From an uncultured Blautia sp. (GTDB lineage: Bacteria > Bacillota > Clostridia > Lachnospirales > Lachnospiraceae): 43,587 nt of DNA. Of the stretch, positions 22,670 through 31,952 are shown piece after piece. The stretch covers positions 1 through 43,587 of the forward strand of contig CAKRPO010000015.1 of the NCBI GenBank assembly GCA_934378195.1, read 5' to 3'. Each line of letters starts with the position of its first letter. Position 1 is the first letter of the stretch. The notes beneath the pieces were generated by a model. It worked only from the letters and a program-made list of their open reading frames with translations, searched no databases and had not been told where the DNA came from. Made by a program: the position numbers and the translations under genes.

Positions 22670-24166
22670 ATGGGTGAAATATTATTAAGAGCAGAGAAGA
22701 TTGACAAACATTTTGGCATTACACATGCTCTGGACAATGTATCTTTTACTTTTGAAAAAGGAGAGATCCATGCACTGATCGGTGAAAATGGTTCCGGTAA
22801 ATCTACACTGACTTCCTGCCTGACCGGTATCTATCAGAAAGACTCCGGCAAATTTATCCTGGAAGGCAAAGAAATCACAGCAACCAATCAGGTAGAAGCA
22901 AATCATCAGGGCGTTGCGATCATTGTACAGGAGATTGGAACACTTTCCGGACTGACAGTAGCAGAAAATATTTTTCTTGGAAATGAAGATAAATTTACAA
23001 AACACGGTATCAAAAATACAGCTGCCATGAACAGGCAGGCTCAGGAATATCTGGACAGTTATGGATTTAATTATATCGATGCCACAAAGGTTATTGATGA
23101 CTATAACTTTGAGGATCGAAAACTGGTGGAGATCGTAAAGGCTACTTACTTTAATCCAAAGGTGCTGGTTGTGGATGAGACAACAACAGCTCTTGGCCAG
23201 AAAGGCCGTGAAGAGCTTTTTAAAGTAATGCACAAAGTCCGTGATACCGGAAACTGTGTCATCTTTATTTCTCATGACCTGGAGGAAGTTATCGAGCAGG
23301 CCGATAATATCAGCGTACTTCGAGATGGTGTAAAGATTGGTTCTATCACAAAGGCAGAGGCAACACCGGACAAGCTGAAAGCACTGATGGTTGGCCGTGA
23401 GCTTGGCGATAATTATTACCGTACAGATTATGGTGAGGAGATTTCAAAAGAAGTTGTTCTCTCTGCAAAAAATGTTATGGTAAAAGGCCAGATTGAAGAT
23501 CTGAACTTGGAATTGCACAAAGGAGAGATTCTTGGTATCGGAGGCCTTTCTGAATGTGGAATGCATGAAGTAGGAAAAGCTCTTTTCGGAGCATCTTATT
23601 TCCGTCAGGGAACAGTAACCTTAGGGGATGGAACCCCGATCAATTCCATTCCGGATGCGATCAAACACAGCATTGCTTATGCGTCCAAGGACAGAGACAA
23701 TGAGTCTCTTGTCATCAATGACACAATTGGAAACAATATCTGCCTTCCATCATTGGAAAATCTGAAAACACATGGTATGCTTCGTGGAAAATCCATGAAA
23801 GAATTTGCCAATAAATATGCGAAACAGATGAGTACAAAAATGACCGGTGTCGATCAGTTTGTTTCTGCACTTTCCGGTGGTAACAAACAGAAAGTAGTTC
23901 TGGCACGTTGGGTTGGCAAGGATTCCGACCTAATCATCCTGGATTCCCCTACACGTGGTATTGATGTCAAAGTAAAAGCGGACATCTATGCCATGATGAA
24001 TGATATGAGAAAAAATGGAAAATCCATTATCATGATCTCAGAGGAGATTATGGAGCTGCTTGGAATGGCAGACCGTATTCTGATCATGAAAGACGGTAAG
24101 ATCAATGGTGAGTTCCTTCGTTCTCCGGAACTCAAAGACACCGATCTGATCGACAATATGATTTAA
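22670..24166 (+). CDS. Module A sugar ABC transporter two-domain ATPase (RbsA/MglA type)
   Basis: 498 aa with two ABC domains. The first has Walker A GENGSGKST (about residues 38-46), a degenerate signature (NFEDRKLVEI in place of LSGGQ) and Walker B VLVVDET. The second has no canonical P-loop (LGIGGLSECGMHEVGKAL), a perfect signature ALSGGNKQKV and Walker B DLIILDSPTRGID. This asymmetry is usual for monosaccharide importers. AGGAGAG precedes ATG 22670. It is flanked by the two permeases it would power. Confidence 0.9.
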   Translation: MGEILLRAEKIDKHFGITHALDNVSFTFEKGEIHALIGENGSGKSTLTSCLTGIYQKDSGKFILEGKEITATNQVEANHQGVAIIVQEIGTLSGLTVAENIFLGNEDKFTKHGIKNTAAMNRQAQEYLDSYGFNYIDATKVIDDYNFEDRKLVEIVKATYFNPKVLVVDETTTALGQKGREELFKVMHKVRDTGNCVIFISHDLEEVIEQADNISVLRDGVKIGSITKAEATPDKLKALMVGRELGDNYYRTDYGEEISKEVVLSAKNVMVKGQIEDLNLELHKGEILGIGGLSECGMHEVGKALFGASYFRQGTVTLGDGTPINSIPDAIKHSIAYASKDRDNESLVINDTIGNNICLPSLENLKTHGMLRGKSMKEFANKYAKQMSTKMTGVDQFVSALSGGNKQKVVLARWVGKDSDLIILDSPTRGIDVKVKADIYAMMNDMRKNGKSIIMISEEIMELLGMADRILIMKDGKINGEFLRSPELKDTDLIDNMI

Positions 24167-24178
24167 GGGGGTAAAAAA

Positions 24179-25138
24179 ATGGATACAACTAAAAAATCAA
24201 CTGAACAGGTACCATTTCTGGAACGTCCGATTGTGCGTACGGTTCTTCCTATAGCAGGATTTGTGATCATTTGTGTTTTATTTGCTTTTTTGACAGACGG
24301 AAGATTATTCCAGCCTAAAAATCTTTCTCTGCTTTTAAGCCAGTCTTACATGCTTCTGATATCGTCAATCGGTGTTTTTATGGTCATGACAATGGGCGGT
24401 CTGGATTTTTCACAGGGATCTATGCTCGGTGTGGCTTCCATCGTAGTCTGCTGGCTGTCCCACTACAATATGGTGCTGGCTGCTGTCGGCGGAGTTGTGA
24501 CAGGCGGGCTGATCGGACTGCTGAACGGATATTTTAACGTAAAAAGAAAAATTACCAGTTTTATCGTAACAATCTGCAGTATGTATCTGTTCCGTGGAGT
24601 ATGTGCTTATGCGACAACCAATTCACCGGTTTATGCAGTCAGTGATATTTCAAAATACAATACACTGCCATTTATGCTTACCTTTACAATCATTATTTTT
24701 GTGATTGCATATCTGGTATTTACATATACCGGGCTTGGATACAGACTGAAAGCGATCGGTGCCGGAGAAACAGCAGCAAGATTTGCGGGAATCAGAGTAG
24801 AGCGTACAAAAATGCTGATCTTTATGACTGCCGGATGTATTACAGGCCTTGCAGCATTTGTAAATGCGATCAAGGTCGGATCTGTGACATCTACAGCCGG
24901 AAACCAGCTGGAGACACAGATCATGATCGCACTGGTACTTGGCGGAATGCCGGTAAATGGTGGTGCGAAAGTTAAATTCTATAACATCGTTCTGGGTGTT
25001 ATGACGTACAAAGTATTATCCAGTGGACTGGTCATGCTGATGATGCCTACACAGCTTCAGCAGCTGATCCTTGGAGTGATCTTCCTGATCGAGGTTGCAC
25101 TGTTCAGTGACAGAAAGACAGGAATGATTGTTAAATAA
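24179..25138 (+). CDS. Module A sugar ABC transporter permease 2
   Basis: 319 aa, BPD_transp_2 family, with VMTMGGLDFSQGSMLGVASI corresponding to the conserved region seen in permease 1. About eight membrane helices; ends in a short cytoplasmic tail. GGGGG-type RBS, 12 nt after the ATPase stop. It is the last gene of module A and converges on the module B regulator; the 47-bp repeat copy 3 lies between. Confidence 0.87.
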   Translation: MDTTKKSTEQVPFLERPIVRTVLPIAGFVIICVLFAFLTDGRLFQPKNLSLLLSQSYMLLISSIGVFMVMTMGGLDFSQGSMLGVASIVVCWLSHYNMVLAAVGGVVTGGLIGLLNGYFNVKRKITSFIVTICSMYLFRGVCAYATTNSPVYAVSDISKYNTLPFMLTFTIIIFVIAYLVFTYTGLGYRLKAIGAGETAARFAGIRVERTKMLIFMTAGCITGLAAFVNAIKVGSVTSTAGNQLETQIMIALVLGGMPVNGGAKVKFYNIVLGVMTYKVLSSGLVMLMMPTQLQQLILGVIFLIEVALFSDRKTGMIVK

Positions 25139-25152
25139 AGTTTTGAATATAA

Positions 25153-25199
25153 AAAAGAGTGCAGATCCTGACAATTCAGTACAGGATTTACACTCTTTT
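25153..25199. repeat. 47-bp palindromic repeat, copy 3 (bidirectional terminator)
   Basis: Identical over 47 nt to copy 1. It fills the 64-bp gap between two convergent genes and ends 4 nt before the minus-strand stop at 25203, with runs of A and T on either side of the hairpin. Confidence 0.88.
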
Positions 25200-25202
25200 T
25201 TC

Positions 25203-26762
25203 CTACAACATTTCCCGGTATTGTTCCGGGGTCATGCCGGTTTTCTTTTTAAATATCCGGAAAAAATATTTCGGATTATCATATCCGACCGCTTTGGAGA
25301 TCTGGTACATCTTACGGTTGGAATCTTTTAATAATTCTTTGGATTTTTCTATCCGGACTTCGTTCAGATAATCAATAAACTTCATTCCTGTCTTCTGTTT
25401 GAACAGGGTACTCAGGTAGCTCCGGTTCAGATAAAAAAGAGAAGCAATAAAATCCTGAGTCAGATTTTTGGGATAGTTGTGCTGCATGTAAGTCTGGATT
25501 TTTTCAACCACATCATCACCGGAATAAATGCTTTCAGCCTTCAGAAGCTCCGTGATATTCATAAAAAACTGGTAGTAATAATCCTTCAGTTCCTTCAAAG
25601 AAAAGATGTAATTGACCACATTCTGGATACTGTTGGAGGACTTTGGTGTTTCCTGTTTCAGGTAATAATTCAGGATATTGCGGCACTGTCCGGAAAGATA
25701 ATAGCAGTAGTATTTTGCATCTGCAAGTGAGAAATCAGAAGTTCTGGCCATCAGATCAAAAAGCTGTCCGGTCAGATCCTGTACCTCGGCAGTCATTCCT
25801 GCTTCCACACGAAAAAGAAATTCCTCTTCCTGTTCCCATATAAAGGAGCGAGGTTCTGCCGCCTCCTTGTAGTAAAAGATGTTTTCGGAGTCTCCATTTA
25901 GTTTCTGGCGATTCAGAGCAGCGGATGTTTCATCAAAAGCTTCGTGCAGTTCGCTGAGATCAGAGTGAGGCTGGCTGATACCGATGATCAGAGAATTCTG
26001 GAGATGTCGTACATAGTCAGTAAGAGCAGAGGAAATCTGATCGACCAGCCGTCTGGAATGAATTACTTCTGTATTGGGCATAAAAAGAACCAGGAATCCC
26101 ATCTGATCAGATGCGGTATTTGGAAGATAAAGAGCGAGGTCACCAAAACCACCATCTTCCAGCCAGTGCTGGATATCTATATTCTGTATCTGTGAAGTAG
26201 ATTCAAAATACAGTGTGAGCAGCACAAGCTGATGGGTATCATTGATGAAATTCAGGCGTTTTGAAGAGATGGAACCTTCTCCGACATGATAACCAAGGAT
26301 CAGGTTTGTCAGATGCTGGATATCATAGTCATAATAGGCTGCTTCTTTTTCTTCATCACTGTCGGTGACTCTTGAAAGAGTCTGGCTGTCTTCCAGGCGT
26401 TCAATCGCGCGGGAAATGCAGTTCTGGATTGCCTCCTTGCTGAATGGTTTCAGAATATAATCGATGGCAGCAGCAGAAATTGCCTGTTTGACATAGTCAA
26501 AGTCACGGTAACCGCTGATGACGATCAGTGGCATATCTGGATAATTTTCTGCCAGATAAGGAAGCAGTTCTTTCCCACCCATGATTGGCATCTGCATATC
26601 CAGAATCACAATGTCCGGATGCACTTCCTGGATCAGTTCGATTCCGGCTTTGCCATTATCTGCTTCGCCGATACAGGTTATCCGGTCTTCCATAGGCTGA
26701 AGCTTTTTAATGGTGCCTTTACGGATGAGAGATTCATCGTCTATAACAATATAAGTATACAT
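25203..26762 (-). CDS. Module B response regulator, YesN/AraC type
   Basis: 519 aa. Receiver with acidic IDDE and Asp55 in PDIVILDMQMPIMGG; a long middle region; C-terminal AraC helix-turn-helix pair (about 418-515: KNLTQDFIASLFYLNRSYLS, then ISKAVGYDNPKYFFRIFKKK). GGAGG precedes the minus-strand ATG at 26762. It follows the kinase gene by 13 nt on the same strand, so they form one operon. The likely target is the divergent binding-protein promoter at 28538-28586. Confidence 0.92.
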   Translation of the reverse strand: MYTYIVIDDESLIRKGTIKKLQPMEDRITCIGEADNGKAGIELIQEVHPDIVILDMQMPIMGGKELLPYLAENYPDMPLIVISGYRDFDYVKQAISAAAIDYILKPFSKEAIQNCISRAIERLEDSQTLSRVTDSDEEKEAAYYDYDIQHLTNLILGYHVGEGSISSKRLNFINDTHQLVLLTLYFESTSQIQNIDIQHWLEDGGFGDLALYLPNTASDQMGFLVLFMPNTEVIHSRRLVDQISSALTDYVRHLQNSLIIGISQPHSDLSELHEAFDETSAALNRQKLNGDSENIFYYKEAAEPRSFIWEQEEEFLFRVEAGMTAEVQDLTGQLFDLMARTSDFSLADAKYYCYYLSGQCRNILNYYLKQETPKSSNSIQNVVNYIFSLKELKDYYYQFFMNITELLKAESIYSGDDVVEKIQTYMQHNYPKNLTQDFIASLFYLNRSYLSTLFKQKTGMKFIDYLNEVRIEKSKELLKDSNRKMYQISKAVGYDNPKYFFRIFKKKTGMTPEQYREML

Positions 26763-26775
26763 AGCTATCCTCCTG

Positions 26776-28509
26776 TCATTTCAGAATAGGAAGTCGGATC
26801 TGTACATTGGTCCATTCACTCTGGCTGCTGGTGACAGTCAGGCCGTAACCTTTGCCGTAATAAAGTTCGATTCGACTGTGAATGTTTTTAAGTCCGATGC
26901 TTTGCTTGTTACGGTGTCCTAGTTCAGTGAAAGAAGCCTCTTCCATGAGTGAACTCTGGAGTTTTGTAAGTGTTTCAATATTCATTCCCTGTCCGTTATC
27001 ATGTACATCTATCATCAGACAGTTGTTTTCAGCATAAGCTCGGATGTTGATGGTATCACCAGTGGTGCAGTAATTCAGTCCGTGATATAATGCATTCTCA
27101 ACCAGTGGTTGGAGTATCAGTTTCAAAACCTTGTTATTCAGATATTCCGCTGGAATATCCAGTTCCAGATGGAAACGATTGTCAAAACGGATTCTCTGGA
27201 TAGTAACATAGTCATTTACGTGGTCGAGTTCATCCTGAACCGTCACAAGCTCACTTTGTGTTTTTAATGTATAGCGGAACATATTTCCAAGTGCAAGCGA
27301 CATGGTGGCAATGGTTTCGTTATCCTCCAGTTCAGCAATACTGTTGATCGCTTCCAGTGTGTTGAACAGAAAATGGGAGTTGATCCTTGCTTCCAGCGAT
27401 TTCATCTGTGCATCCAGAAGAACAAGCTTGTCCTGATAATCCTGTTTGACCGCTGCATTCAGCGATTCCACCATGGCATTATATTCGTTATACAGCGTAC
27501 CGATCTCATCTGTCCGATTCAGATAACGGGTGGACTGGATCAGCGTATGTCCGGACTGAGAGGACATCTTATGACTTAAGTGTTCCACTGGATGTACCAT
27601 ATAACGAGAGATAATATAAGCAAAAATAATATAACCGGTGATACATACCGCACAGATGATGATGATCAGAATTGCCGTGACATTGAATTCTTTTGCCAGG
27701 TTTGTGTAATCCATGACCAAGGTAAGCCGCAGAGGAGAAAGATCAAGGTCTGTACGTTGTACATTGCCGCCAGCGTTTACAAAACCAGAGGGCAGTTCAT
27801 TATAATTAGTATATAAAACAGCATTGGTATTGGTGTTGTCAATAGTAAGTAAAGTGACATCCGGCATGGTGTTGACGGCGCTCAGATCCAGCATTTGGGA
27901 ATTACAGTCTAGCATCAGGACTCCGACGACCTCATGAGTGTAGATGTCTTTCAGACACTGCGAAAAAAAGATTGTCTGTTTTCCACCTGTAAAGCAGTCG
28001 TGAACTGCGTTGCCGCTTACATAAAGTGCACCATCAAGATCAAGTGTATCCTGATACCAGTCTGCATTCTGAAAATCATAACTGGACTGGATCGTTCCGT
28101 TTTCATCATTTGTACAGTCAAAAATATAACCGGATGGAGTAAAGATATAGATGCCATAAATGTCCTGATCAGAATACAGAAGATTCTGGCAGGTGCGTTT
28201 GAATGTCTGGGACATCCTGAAATATTCATAGGTATCCGGTGGTGAATCAGAATCCTTAAAATTCTTTAGATCGCTGATAATACTGGAACCATCATTATAA
28301 TAAAAGTTAAAAGTACCAGCTGTCTGTCGAACTTTGGTTAAAGTGTCATTAACTGCATTCTGAGCATTTTCAAACAGATGCGAAGAGATGACATCCATTC
28401 GTTCATAAGTTGTTTCTGTATAGCGTTTATAGCAGAATGCGGTGAAAATCACCAGTGGAACGGTAGCCAGAATACTAAATGTCAGAAATATTTTTGTACG
28501 TAGTTTCAT
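26776..28509 (-). CDS. Module B sensor histidine kinase (YesM type)
   Basis: 577 aa. Membrane helices at about 7-27 and 278-303 bound an extracellular dCACHE-like sensor domain; HAMP and linker follow, then RINSHFLFNTLEAINSIAE with phosphorylated His379 and a HATPase with N-box QPLVENALYHGL and DNGQGM. Divergent from the transporter and glycosidase genes of module B by 125 bp, in line with a role in inducing them. The motif reads NSHF instead of the usual NPHF, a conservative change. Confidence 0.92.
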   Translation of the reverse strand: MKLRTKIFLTFSILATVPLVIFTAFCYKRYTETTYERMDVISSHLFENAQNAVNDTLTKVRQTAGTFNFYYNDGSSIISDLKNFKDSDSPPDTYEYFRMSQTFKRTCQNLLYSDQDIYGIYIFTPSGYIFDCTNDENGTIQSSYDFQNADWYQDTLDLDGALYVSGNAVHDCFTGGKQTIFFSQCLKDIYTHEVVGVLMLDCNSQMLDLSAVNTMPDVTLLTIDNTNTNAVLYTNYNELPSGFVNAGGNVQRTDLDLSPLRLTLVMDYTNLAKEFNVTAILIIIICAVCITGYIIFAYIISRYMVHPVEHLSHKMSSQSGHTLIQSTRYLNRTDEIGTLYNEYNAMVESLNAAVKQDYQDKLVLLDAQMKSLEARINSHFLFNTLEAINSIAELEDNETIATMSLALGNMFRYTLKTQSELVTVQDELDHVNDYVTIQRIRFDNRFHLELDIPAEYLNNKVLKLILQPLVENALYHGLNYCTTGDTINIRAYAENNCLMIDVHDNGQGMNIETLTKLQSSLMEEASFTELGHRNKQSIGLKNIHSRIELYYGKGYGLTVTSSQSEWTNVQIRLPILK

Positions 28510-28537
28510 TTTTTTACCTCGACAATAAAATCTAAAA

Positions 28538-28586
28538 AAAGTATACCATTAGACCCAACAAAAGTGTACCATGTCTGTGTTAGAAT
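28538..28586 (+). promoter_or_regulatory. Activator-type promoter of the module B transporter operon
   Basis: AAAGTATACCAT (28538-28549) and AAAGTGTACCAT (28561-28572) are 12-bp direct repeats 23 bp apart, about two helical turns, followed by TGTTAGAAT (extended -10, TAGAAT 28581-28586). No good -35 is visible. The arrangement is what an AraC-type activator needs; the regulator at 25203-26762 is the obvious candidate. Confidence 0.7.
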
Positions 28587-28634
28587 GTAAATATCAAAAC
28601 AAGGACACGAAAATGTGAAAGGGAGGATTTAATC

Positions 28635-29957
28635 ATGAAATTCAAAAAAATGGCAGCAGTTGCTCTTGCAGGCGTTACTGCATGTGCTACAGTTCCGGCA
28701 GCAGTTCCGGTATTCGCAGCAGAGGGTTATGATCATGAAGCAATCGAAAACGCAGGAGACATCACAATTACAATGATGGTTTCCGGTGTTGCAACAGATA
28801 ACGACTTCGAAACAGAACAGTTACCGGCTTTGGTAAAAGAAAAATGGCCGAATGTAACACTTGAGGTAACAAAACTTCCGGATGATAACTACTACACCTC
28901 TCTGAAAACAAAACTTGCTTCCGGGGAATGCCCGGATATCATCCTGACTCAGCCAATGTATGCCGGACAGAACTCCTGTTATGCACTGGCAGAAGCTGGA
29001 TATCTTGCTTCTTTAAATGACCTTGATTGTGTACAGGGAAGAGAAGACAGCCTTGCTTCTGTTACATATGATGAAGATATCGTAACAGCAACAACTGGTG
29101 TATCTATTCTTGGAACATACTATAATAAAGATCTTTTCAAAGAGGCAGGGATTGAAAGTGAGCCACAGACATGGGATGAATTCCTGGAAGACTGCAAGAA
29201 ACTGAAAGATGCAGGCATCCAGCCAATCGTGATGGGTGACAAAGATCAGTATGTACTGCAGTTTGGCCTGTATCAGCTGGCAGCAGATGAGATTTATTCT
29301 AAGAATCCTGATTATGATACTCAGTTAAGAGATGGCGATGCAAGCTTCACAGATGAAGGAACATGGGATACTGTTCTTGAAATGTACAAAACACTGTATG
29401 ATGAAGGATACATTGATTCTTCCAAATCTCTTGGATATGGTGCATCCCAGGCAATCACAGACTTCATCGATGGAAAAGCAGCTATGACATTTGACGGTTC
29501 TTTCAACGTAGCAGCTCTTACCGCTGAGGGCGCAGCCGGGGACTTCGAAAGAGGATACTTCCCACTTCCTGGAACAGACGGTGTTTATACCGCTACATGC
29601 CTTGCAGCAGGCTACAGTATCTACAGCAAATCTGAACATGTAGATGAGTGTAAAGAACTTCTTGATTACTGGATGGACGGAGAGTCTGATGCATGGAATG
29701 CATATCTGGCAACAGGTAAGATCATCGCTACATATGGTAACGGTGCAGATTCCACTCCGAACTACGATCTGTTTAAACCATTCGTAGATCTTCTGAACGA
29801 TGGTAAAGGCTTCTACTGGTGCAACCAGGCATGGCCGGCTGGAACAGAAACAGAAATGGAATCTCTGTTCAGCGAAATGGTTGGCGGTCAGGGAACTGAA
29901 ATCGATGATATCACTGAAGGAATGCAGGATAAATTCGAAGACCTTCTGGACGAATAA
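28635..29957 (+). CDS. Module B sugar ABC transporter substrate-binding protein (family 1)
   Basis: 440 aa of the SBP_bac_1 family: signal sequence (1-31), TITMMVSGVATDNDF opening, ALVKEKWPNVTLEVTKLPDD, then KDLFKEAGIESEPQTWDEFLED, the typical hinge-region signature. Binds oligosaccharides in this family. GGGAGG precedes the start. Residues 13-16 (VTAC) could be a lipobox, but a signal peptidase I site (VFA-AE) also fits. A strong hairpin lies between this gene and the permease. Expected to feed the permeases at 30051 and 30965. Confidence 0.9.
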   Translation: MKFKKMAAVALAGVTACATVPAAVPVFAAEGYDHEAIENAGDITITMMVSGVATDNDFETEQLPALVKEKWPNVTLEVTKLPDDNYYTSLKTKLASGECPDIILTQPMYAGQNSCYALAEAGYLASLNDLDCVQGREDSLASVTYDEDIVTATTGVSILGTYYNKDLFKEAGIESEPQTWDEFLEDCKKLKDAGIQPIVMGDKDQYVLQFGLYQLAADEIYSKNPDYDTQLRDGDASFTDEGTWDTVLEMYKTLYDEGYIDSSKSLGYGASQAITDFIDGKAAMTFDGSFNVAALTAEGAAGDFERGYFPLPGTDGVYTATCLAAGYSIYSKSEHVDECKELLDYWMDGESDAWNAYLATGKIIATYGNGADSTPNYDLFKPFVDLLNDGKGFYWCNQAWPAGTETEMESLFSEMVGGQGTEIDDITEGMQDKFEDLLDE

Positions 29958-29991
29958 TAGGGCTTAACCATTAAAGCATAATAGTATCATC

Positions 29992-30026
29992 ACTGCCCTG
30001 AAACTTGTTACAAGCTTCAGGGCAGT
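29992..30026 (+). terminator. Intercistronic hairpin after the module B binding-protein gene
   Basis: Arms 29992-30007 and 30011-30026 form 15 base pairs with one mismatch and a TTA loop (ACTGCCCTGAA / TTCAGGGCAGT core). Only a short T-rich tail follows. Likely a partial terminator or a 3' stabiliser favouring the binding protein. Confidence 0.7.
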
Positions 30027-30050
30027 TCCATTTCATAGGAGGAAAGAGAA

Positions 30051-30965
30051 ATGGCACAACCAAAAATGAAGAAAAAAGGTGCGAATACATCCCTGGTATT
30101 TACAAATAAGATGTATTTCTTCCTGATACCGGCACTGGCATTTTTCCTGATTTTCTGGATCTATCCGGTACTGCAGCTTTTTTATTACAGTATAACAAAC
30201 TTCAACGGTGTCAATTATAATTTTGATTTCGTTGGAATGAAGAACTATATCAAAGTATTAAATAATGGTACACTTACAAACTCTATGAAGAATACCCTAA
30301 TCTACGCAGTTGTGACTGTCCTGCTCAGTAACGTAGTAGGCCTTGCAGTTGCAATGATCCTGAATACCAAGATTCATTTCAAGGGTCTGTTCCGTACATG
30401 TGCATATTTCCCGGCACTGTTCAGTGCGATCGTAGTCGGATTTATCTGGTCTTATGTTTATATGCCGGGTTCCGGTATGATCGGAAGCCTTCTGTCAATG
30501 ATCGGACTGGATGGCGCATCGTTTAACCCATTGGGAAATTACAAGACTGCACTTTATGCGATCGCGATCGTGGAAGCCTGGAAAGCATTTGGTACAACCA
30601 TGATCATCTATCTGGCAGGTTTGCAGACAGTTGATGAAAGCCTTCTGGAAGCAGGACGTATCGATGGATGTACAGAATGGCAGCTGTTCCGCAAGATCAA
30701 ACTGCCACTGATCTCATCTACAGTAACGATCAACATCATTCTTTCAGTAATTTCCGGTCTGAAGGCATTCGACTATTCCTTCATCATGACAAATGGTGGT
30801 CCTGGTAAATCAACAAAAACACTGATGTTCCAGGTATATGAGACAGCCTTTACAGATATGAAGATGGGACGTGCAAGCGCATTCTCTGTGCTCGCATTTG
30901 CATTCATTATCGTAATCACAGTATGTATGCTTCTTTACATGAATAAGAGGGAGGTGGAATTATAA
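30051..30965 (+). CDS. Module B sugar ABC transporter permease (MalF/UgpA type)
   Basis: 304 aa, six membrane helices, BPD_transp_1 domain. The EAA loop LLEAGRIDGCTEWQLFRKIK (coupling to the ATPase) is clear, preceded by a helix containing YAIAIVEAWKAFGT. AGGAGG precedes ATG 30051. It overlaps the second permease by one base at the stop. No ATPase gene follows, so a shared ATPase of the MsmX type elsewhere in the genome probably powers the importer. Confidence 0.92.
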   Translation: MAQPKMKKKGANTSLVFTNKMYFFLIPALAFFLIFWIYPVLQLFYYSITNFNGVNYNFDFVGMKNYIKVLNNGTLTNSMKNTLIYAVVTVLLSNVVGLAVAMILNTKIHFKGLFRTCAYFPALFSAIVVGFIWSYVYMPGSGMIGSLLSMIGLDGASFNPLGNYKTALYAIAIVEAWKAFGTTMIIYLAGLQTVDESLLEAGRIDGCTEWQLFRKIKLPLISSTVTINIILSVISGLKAFDYSFIMTNGGPGKSTKTLMFQVYETAFTDMKMGRASAFSVLAFAFIIVITVCMLLYMNKREVEL

Positions 30966-31837
30966 TGGCATTCGGAAAGAAAAAAGAATCCCGTGAAGTT
31001 GAAGGATATATGAAGCTGACACCAAAGAGTGCATTGATCTATCTTGCAATCATCGTGTTCTGTATCATTGTAATTGCACCACTGGTTATCGTATTTTCCA
31101 GTTCTCTTCGTTCTCCGGGAAATCAGGCATCACCACTGAACCTTTTCTCTGAGTTTACACTGGCAAGTTACAAACAGGCATTCAGGAATATGAACTATCC
31201 AATGGAATTGCTTAACAGTATCGTGACAACAGGTGGTTCCGTACTCTGCGTCGTAATTTTTGCTACAATGGCAGCATACCCGATCGGACGTATCAAAACA
31301 AAAACAGCAAAGTTTCTGTATTATTTCTTTATTTCAGGTCTGATCATTCCATCTCAGATGGTTATCGTTCCGATCGCTCAGACACTGAACAGACTGGGTA
31401 TCCCGAATACCCGTTTTACACCAATGATCATGTTTATTACATGTTCGCTTCCTTTCTCTGTATTCCTGTTCGCAGGATTTATGAAAGGTGTTCCGGTTGA
31501 AATCGAAGAATCTGCATACATCGATGGTGCCAGCCTTCCGAAGCGTTTTGCTTCCGTAGTATTTCCGCTTCTTCAACCGGCGATCGTATCCTGTGTTATC
31601 ACACAGGGATTGTGGATCTGGAATGATTATTTCTATCCAATGGTATTTATTTCAAAGAAAGCACAGTATTCTCTTCCGGTAGGTATGCTTCAGTTCCTTG
31701 GCGACAAGGAAAACCCTGCTCAGTGGAATATACTGTTTGCAGCATGTGTACTCTGTGCACTGCCTCTGATCGTTGTATTCCTTGCACTGCAGAAACAGTT
31801 TGTCAATGGAATCGCAGCAGGAGCAGTTAAAGGCTGA
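30965..31837 (+). CDS. Module B sugar ABC transporter permease (MalG/UgpE type)
   Basis: 290 aa, six helices, BPD_transp_1 domain with EAA loop EIEESAYIDGASLPKRFASV and the C-terminal LQKQFVNGIAAGAVKG seen in this family. GGGAGG precedes the start, which overlaps the previous stop. Works with the permease at 30051 and the binding protein at 28635. Confidence 0.92.
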   Translation: MAFGKKKESREVEGYMKLTPKSALIYLAIIVFCIIVIAPLVIVFSSSLRSPGNQASPLNLFSEFTLASYKQAFRNMNYPMELLNSIVTTGGSVLCVVIFATMAAYPIGRIKTKTAKFLYYFFISGLIIPSQMVIVPIAQTLNRLGIPNTRFTPMIMFITCSLPFSVFLFAGFMKGVPVEIEESAYIDGASLPKRFASVVFPLLQPAIVSCVITQGLWIWNDYFYPMVFISKKAQYSLPVGMLQFLGDKENPAQWNILFAACVLCALPLIVVFLALQKQFVNGIAAGAVKG

Positions 31838-31857
31838 TGCCTGATACAGAATTATAT

Positions 31858-31884
31858 ATGGGTCGGTATTTTATGCCGGCCCAT
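31858..31884 (+). terminator. Hairpin after the module B permeases
   Basis: ATGGGTCGG (31858-31866) pairs with CCGGCCCAT (31876-31884) with one wobble. T-run weak; likely partial terminator or stabiliser before the next four genes. Confidence 0.5.
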
Positions 31885-31952
31885 TGATTCTATAACGCAA
31901 AAAACAATCTGCAGATAAAATGTAAAAGTAAATGAGAAAGGAAGTATTTCAG

